In this document: piece by piece, positions 28,683 to 35,978 of the stretch
How positions within the stretch are numbered: the first letter of the stretch is position 1
How the letters are laid out: the number at the start of each line of letters is the position of its first letter
From: Ichthyophonus hoferi
Lineage: Eukaryota; Opisthokonta; Ichthyosporea; Ichthyophonida; Ichthyophonidae
Length of the DNA stretch: 35,978 bases
Assembly: GCA_002751075.1 (NCBI GenBank)
Contig: NAOQ01000641.1
Coordinates: 4,324-40,301 of the forward strand
Reading direction: 5' to 3'
Notes under the pieces: model-generated
Databases searched by the model: none
Told to the model about the DNA's origin: nothing
Seen by the model: the letters and a program-made list of their open reading frames with translations, nothing else
Program-made: the position numbers and the translations under genes

Positions 28683-30837
28683 ATAGACAATACGGAGTTA
28701 TGATGACAAAGATCAATGATGTCTATCTAAAATACGGTTAGCGAGTACCTATGATGTCACATATGGAATATTATGAGGGTTGATGGGCCCAAGAAAGTTA
28801 TTTTTCAGCGGATATTTACTAATAGATGGAAAGGAAGAGAGAGCGAGTTTGATCAAACCAAAGTGAATCATAGTGACTTACATGGATGTTTTCACTCATC
28901 ACATAATCTGGAATGCGTTAGTGAGAGTTTGTGTACGAGCCTAATTCTGGAGACCAATAAATAACATGATTTAAATGAATAAAATTTAATCTAATAATGT
29001 CCCAATATGTTCTTGGTATAAAAAATGGATCGGGAATCTAGCACTAAAGATTTTGAAATAAAATAAAGGAGTAGTCTGCTGGCATCAAGTCAATAACCAC
29101 CTTGAGAGAAACTCAATATTTATGAATAAACTAAGTTAGTTTTGTTTTAGTGATAAGAGAGATATAGATGCATATTTATATGGGAAAGTTATGTTTATTT
29201 ATAAAATTACTATACAACAGCACCTATCATTAGACAAACCAAATATATATCACAACCACAGCCTGTTTTATCTAAGGTTTCAAGAACTGATAAAACATAG
29301 AATGGTATCAAATACGTTGCCAGGATAATAAAATCAATTTTAACTCGTTTTTTAATTTTTACAAGCGTCCAGGATCAAAATAAACAGTACCACCATGGAG
29401 TTATTGCAAGTTATTTCATGTTTAACAATTACTACAACTTCAAACTAGAAAAGAAAATTAATAGGCAAGACAAGTGGTAGTAATTTCTTTTGTGTGGCTT
29501 GCATTGGAACCCAGTTCCAATCTCGATCAATATTGCTTTATACTTTATGCGATTATGCCCGTCTATCGCTTAATCGTTCGCGCAGATCGTGGAATAATTG
29601 TGGAATATGTTTTATGTTAGGCGGACGATACCAGGAATAACAAAAGCAGGTATAATGTAGCTAAGAATTATTGCTATCATTTCTATCTTTTAGTAGTTCT
29701 CAGTTGTACTTCGTAGAAATTAGAAAGTATTAACTTTACATTACCGGATGCCTGCTACAACATTACACTACAGCTAGTGTATCATACATCTTTCCCACGA
29801 AGGGAATACAAGTCAAGCCTCTTCCAGACTTACTCACTTTTTTGTTTAATATTGTCCACGGCTTTTTCCCATCAAAGTGAGTCTTGTCTGCGTATCACAA
29901 CAAGATTGCCATTATGCCTAGTTAATCATCTTGTTCAAGTACAATGCAAGCAGGTGGTGACTTGACAATAAACTTGGTTATCCATATCCATATTCTTATT
30001 TGGAAAAAAAGAATTTTACACTCTTGCCTTAGAACAAGAAAGCAACGTATGCTACTGCTAACAATTATTCACTTTCATCTCTACATTTTGCATTTTTCTA
30101 CACTCTTTATACCCGAGCAAATATGTATGAACATAAGCTTGTTCCTCCCCGACCTGTCGCATATATTTTGGTTAATAATAATATTATACCTCGCCATGCC
30201 ACCTATTTATTGCGTTGACAAGAATATAAAATGTATCCTTCATTATATATTCCAATAATCTTGCTCCCTTATTCTCTCCTTTTTTATTTTTTTATTTTAT
30301 GCATGCTATATATGTTCTATAGATATTTCTTATACTACTATATGTGGACCGATCATGGTTTGTTTCTAGCGAAGGGAAAACACAGTAGCAAATCATACGC
30401 AAACCAGACCGTGCGGCCAATTCCTCTCTACTTATGTTTTTTTATTTGCTAGTCACCTTTTATATTTTATGTTTCTTAAGTTAAAAGGGAGGAGAAAAAA
30501 ATAAGGTGTATTAAACAAGGGCCCGAGAGAGAAGTGACTAGGACGGAAACTAATTTTTAGAGAGAGGGAGAAAGGAAACATATGAACAGGCATGGATAAA
30601 TGAAGAGATTGAAGGATAGTGTATATCATTATATATTATTTTCAACTCTGAAAGGAATAGTTTTTGGTTAAGAGGTTCTCCATGGCCACTTCAGTTTATT
30701 ACACCATTCTATATTGAATTTTTTAATTTGATTTTACATTTTCTGTCTCAAGTCTATCTTTCCAGTCATGTTTGAACTATTTCTAACCACGATGTACCCC
30801 TCCCCCACCTTCTCCTTAGTACTTCACGGTTCTAACA
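28683..30837. other. intergenic region ODR4-kinase
   Basis: About 2.15 kb. The first 300 bp are probably the ODR4 3' UTR. The rest is AT-rich, with a purine-rich patch at 30480-30600 and a C/T-rich patch just before the kinase start. Open frames up to about 100 codons (for example 29944-30258) resemble no known protein and are hydrophobic only because of T-richness. Confidence 0.55.
28956..28983 (+). terminator. two polyadenylation signals of ODR4
   Basis: AATAAA occurs at 28956-28961 and 28978-28983, about 275-300 nt after the TAG stop. Confidence 0.5.

Positions 30838-35978
<5,141 letters not shown>

Noticed and set aside
28698-28710. ATGATGA box C-like motif after the ODR4 stop
   Set aside because: No CTGA follows at snoRNA distance and no terminal stem is present. 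Similar lone motifs at 8469 and 14690 were rejected for the same reason.
28773-28964. 63-codon open frame just after the ODR4 stop
   Set aside because: It lies in the likely ODR4 3' UTR before two AATAAA signals and resembles no known protein.
29944-30258. 104-codon open frame between ODR4 and the kinase
   Set aside because: Composition follows T-rich DNA (Ile, Leu, Phe, His), with no domain, no splice partners and no promoter.

Overview
The window is eukaryotic nuclear DNA. It is AT-rich and holds five protein genes broken by GT-AG introns, with long repeat-rich introns and gaps. The gene set fits an opisthokont-like protist or simple animal-line genome: an animal-style class I deacetylase of the HDAC3/Hos2 branch, an ODR4 homologue, two ribosomal protein genes and a Ste20/GCK-type kinase. 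Many small exons and microsatellite-filled introns suggest a unicellular holozoan such as an ichthyosporean, but no marker here fixes the species. That placement is inference.

Layout. Positions 1-3725 are a nest of decayed copies of one repeat family (called R1 here), including a pair of diverged direct repeats around a decayed interior, which looks like an old LTR-type fossil. Positions 3726-5667 are AT-rich and featureless apart from one hairpin. RPL38 (minus, 5668-6414) and RPL22 (plus, 6966-7891) lie head to head across about 550 bp. RPL22 intron 1 carries a box C/D snoRNA (7056-7131) whose 14-nt guide matches the conserved CCGAAAGATGGTGA stretch of large-subunit rRNA. HDAC3 (minus, 9 exons, 9364-15159, 429 aa) converges on RPL22. 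A 2.66 kb intergenic stretch with a diverged direct repeat (R3) separates it from ODR4 (plus, 12 exons, 17819-28682, 413 aa), whose last exon encodes a C-terminal membrane anchor. A Ste20/GCK-like kinase (plus, 30838 to the window end) follows. Its reading frame ends in TGA on the very last bases, before the final kinase subdomains.

The genes do not form a pathway. The only evident working link is between RPL38, RPL22 and the intronic snoRNA, all ribosome-related: two large-subunit proteins and a guide for rRNA 2'-O-methylation made from one short region. HDAC3 keeps all catalytic residues and the residues known to bind inositol tetraphosphate. ODR4 belongs to a family that helps fold and traffic membrane receptors from the ER. 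A second dispersed repeat (R2) occurs at about 8.8 kb and 26.1 kb, and a decayed coding remnant lies on the minus strand of an ODR4 intron at 27.3-27.8 kb. I saw no CRISPR array, tRNA gene, rRNA gene or prokaryotic-type system.
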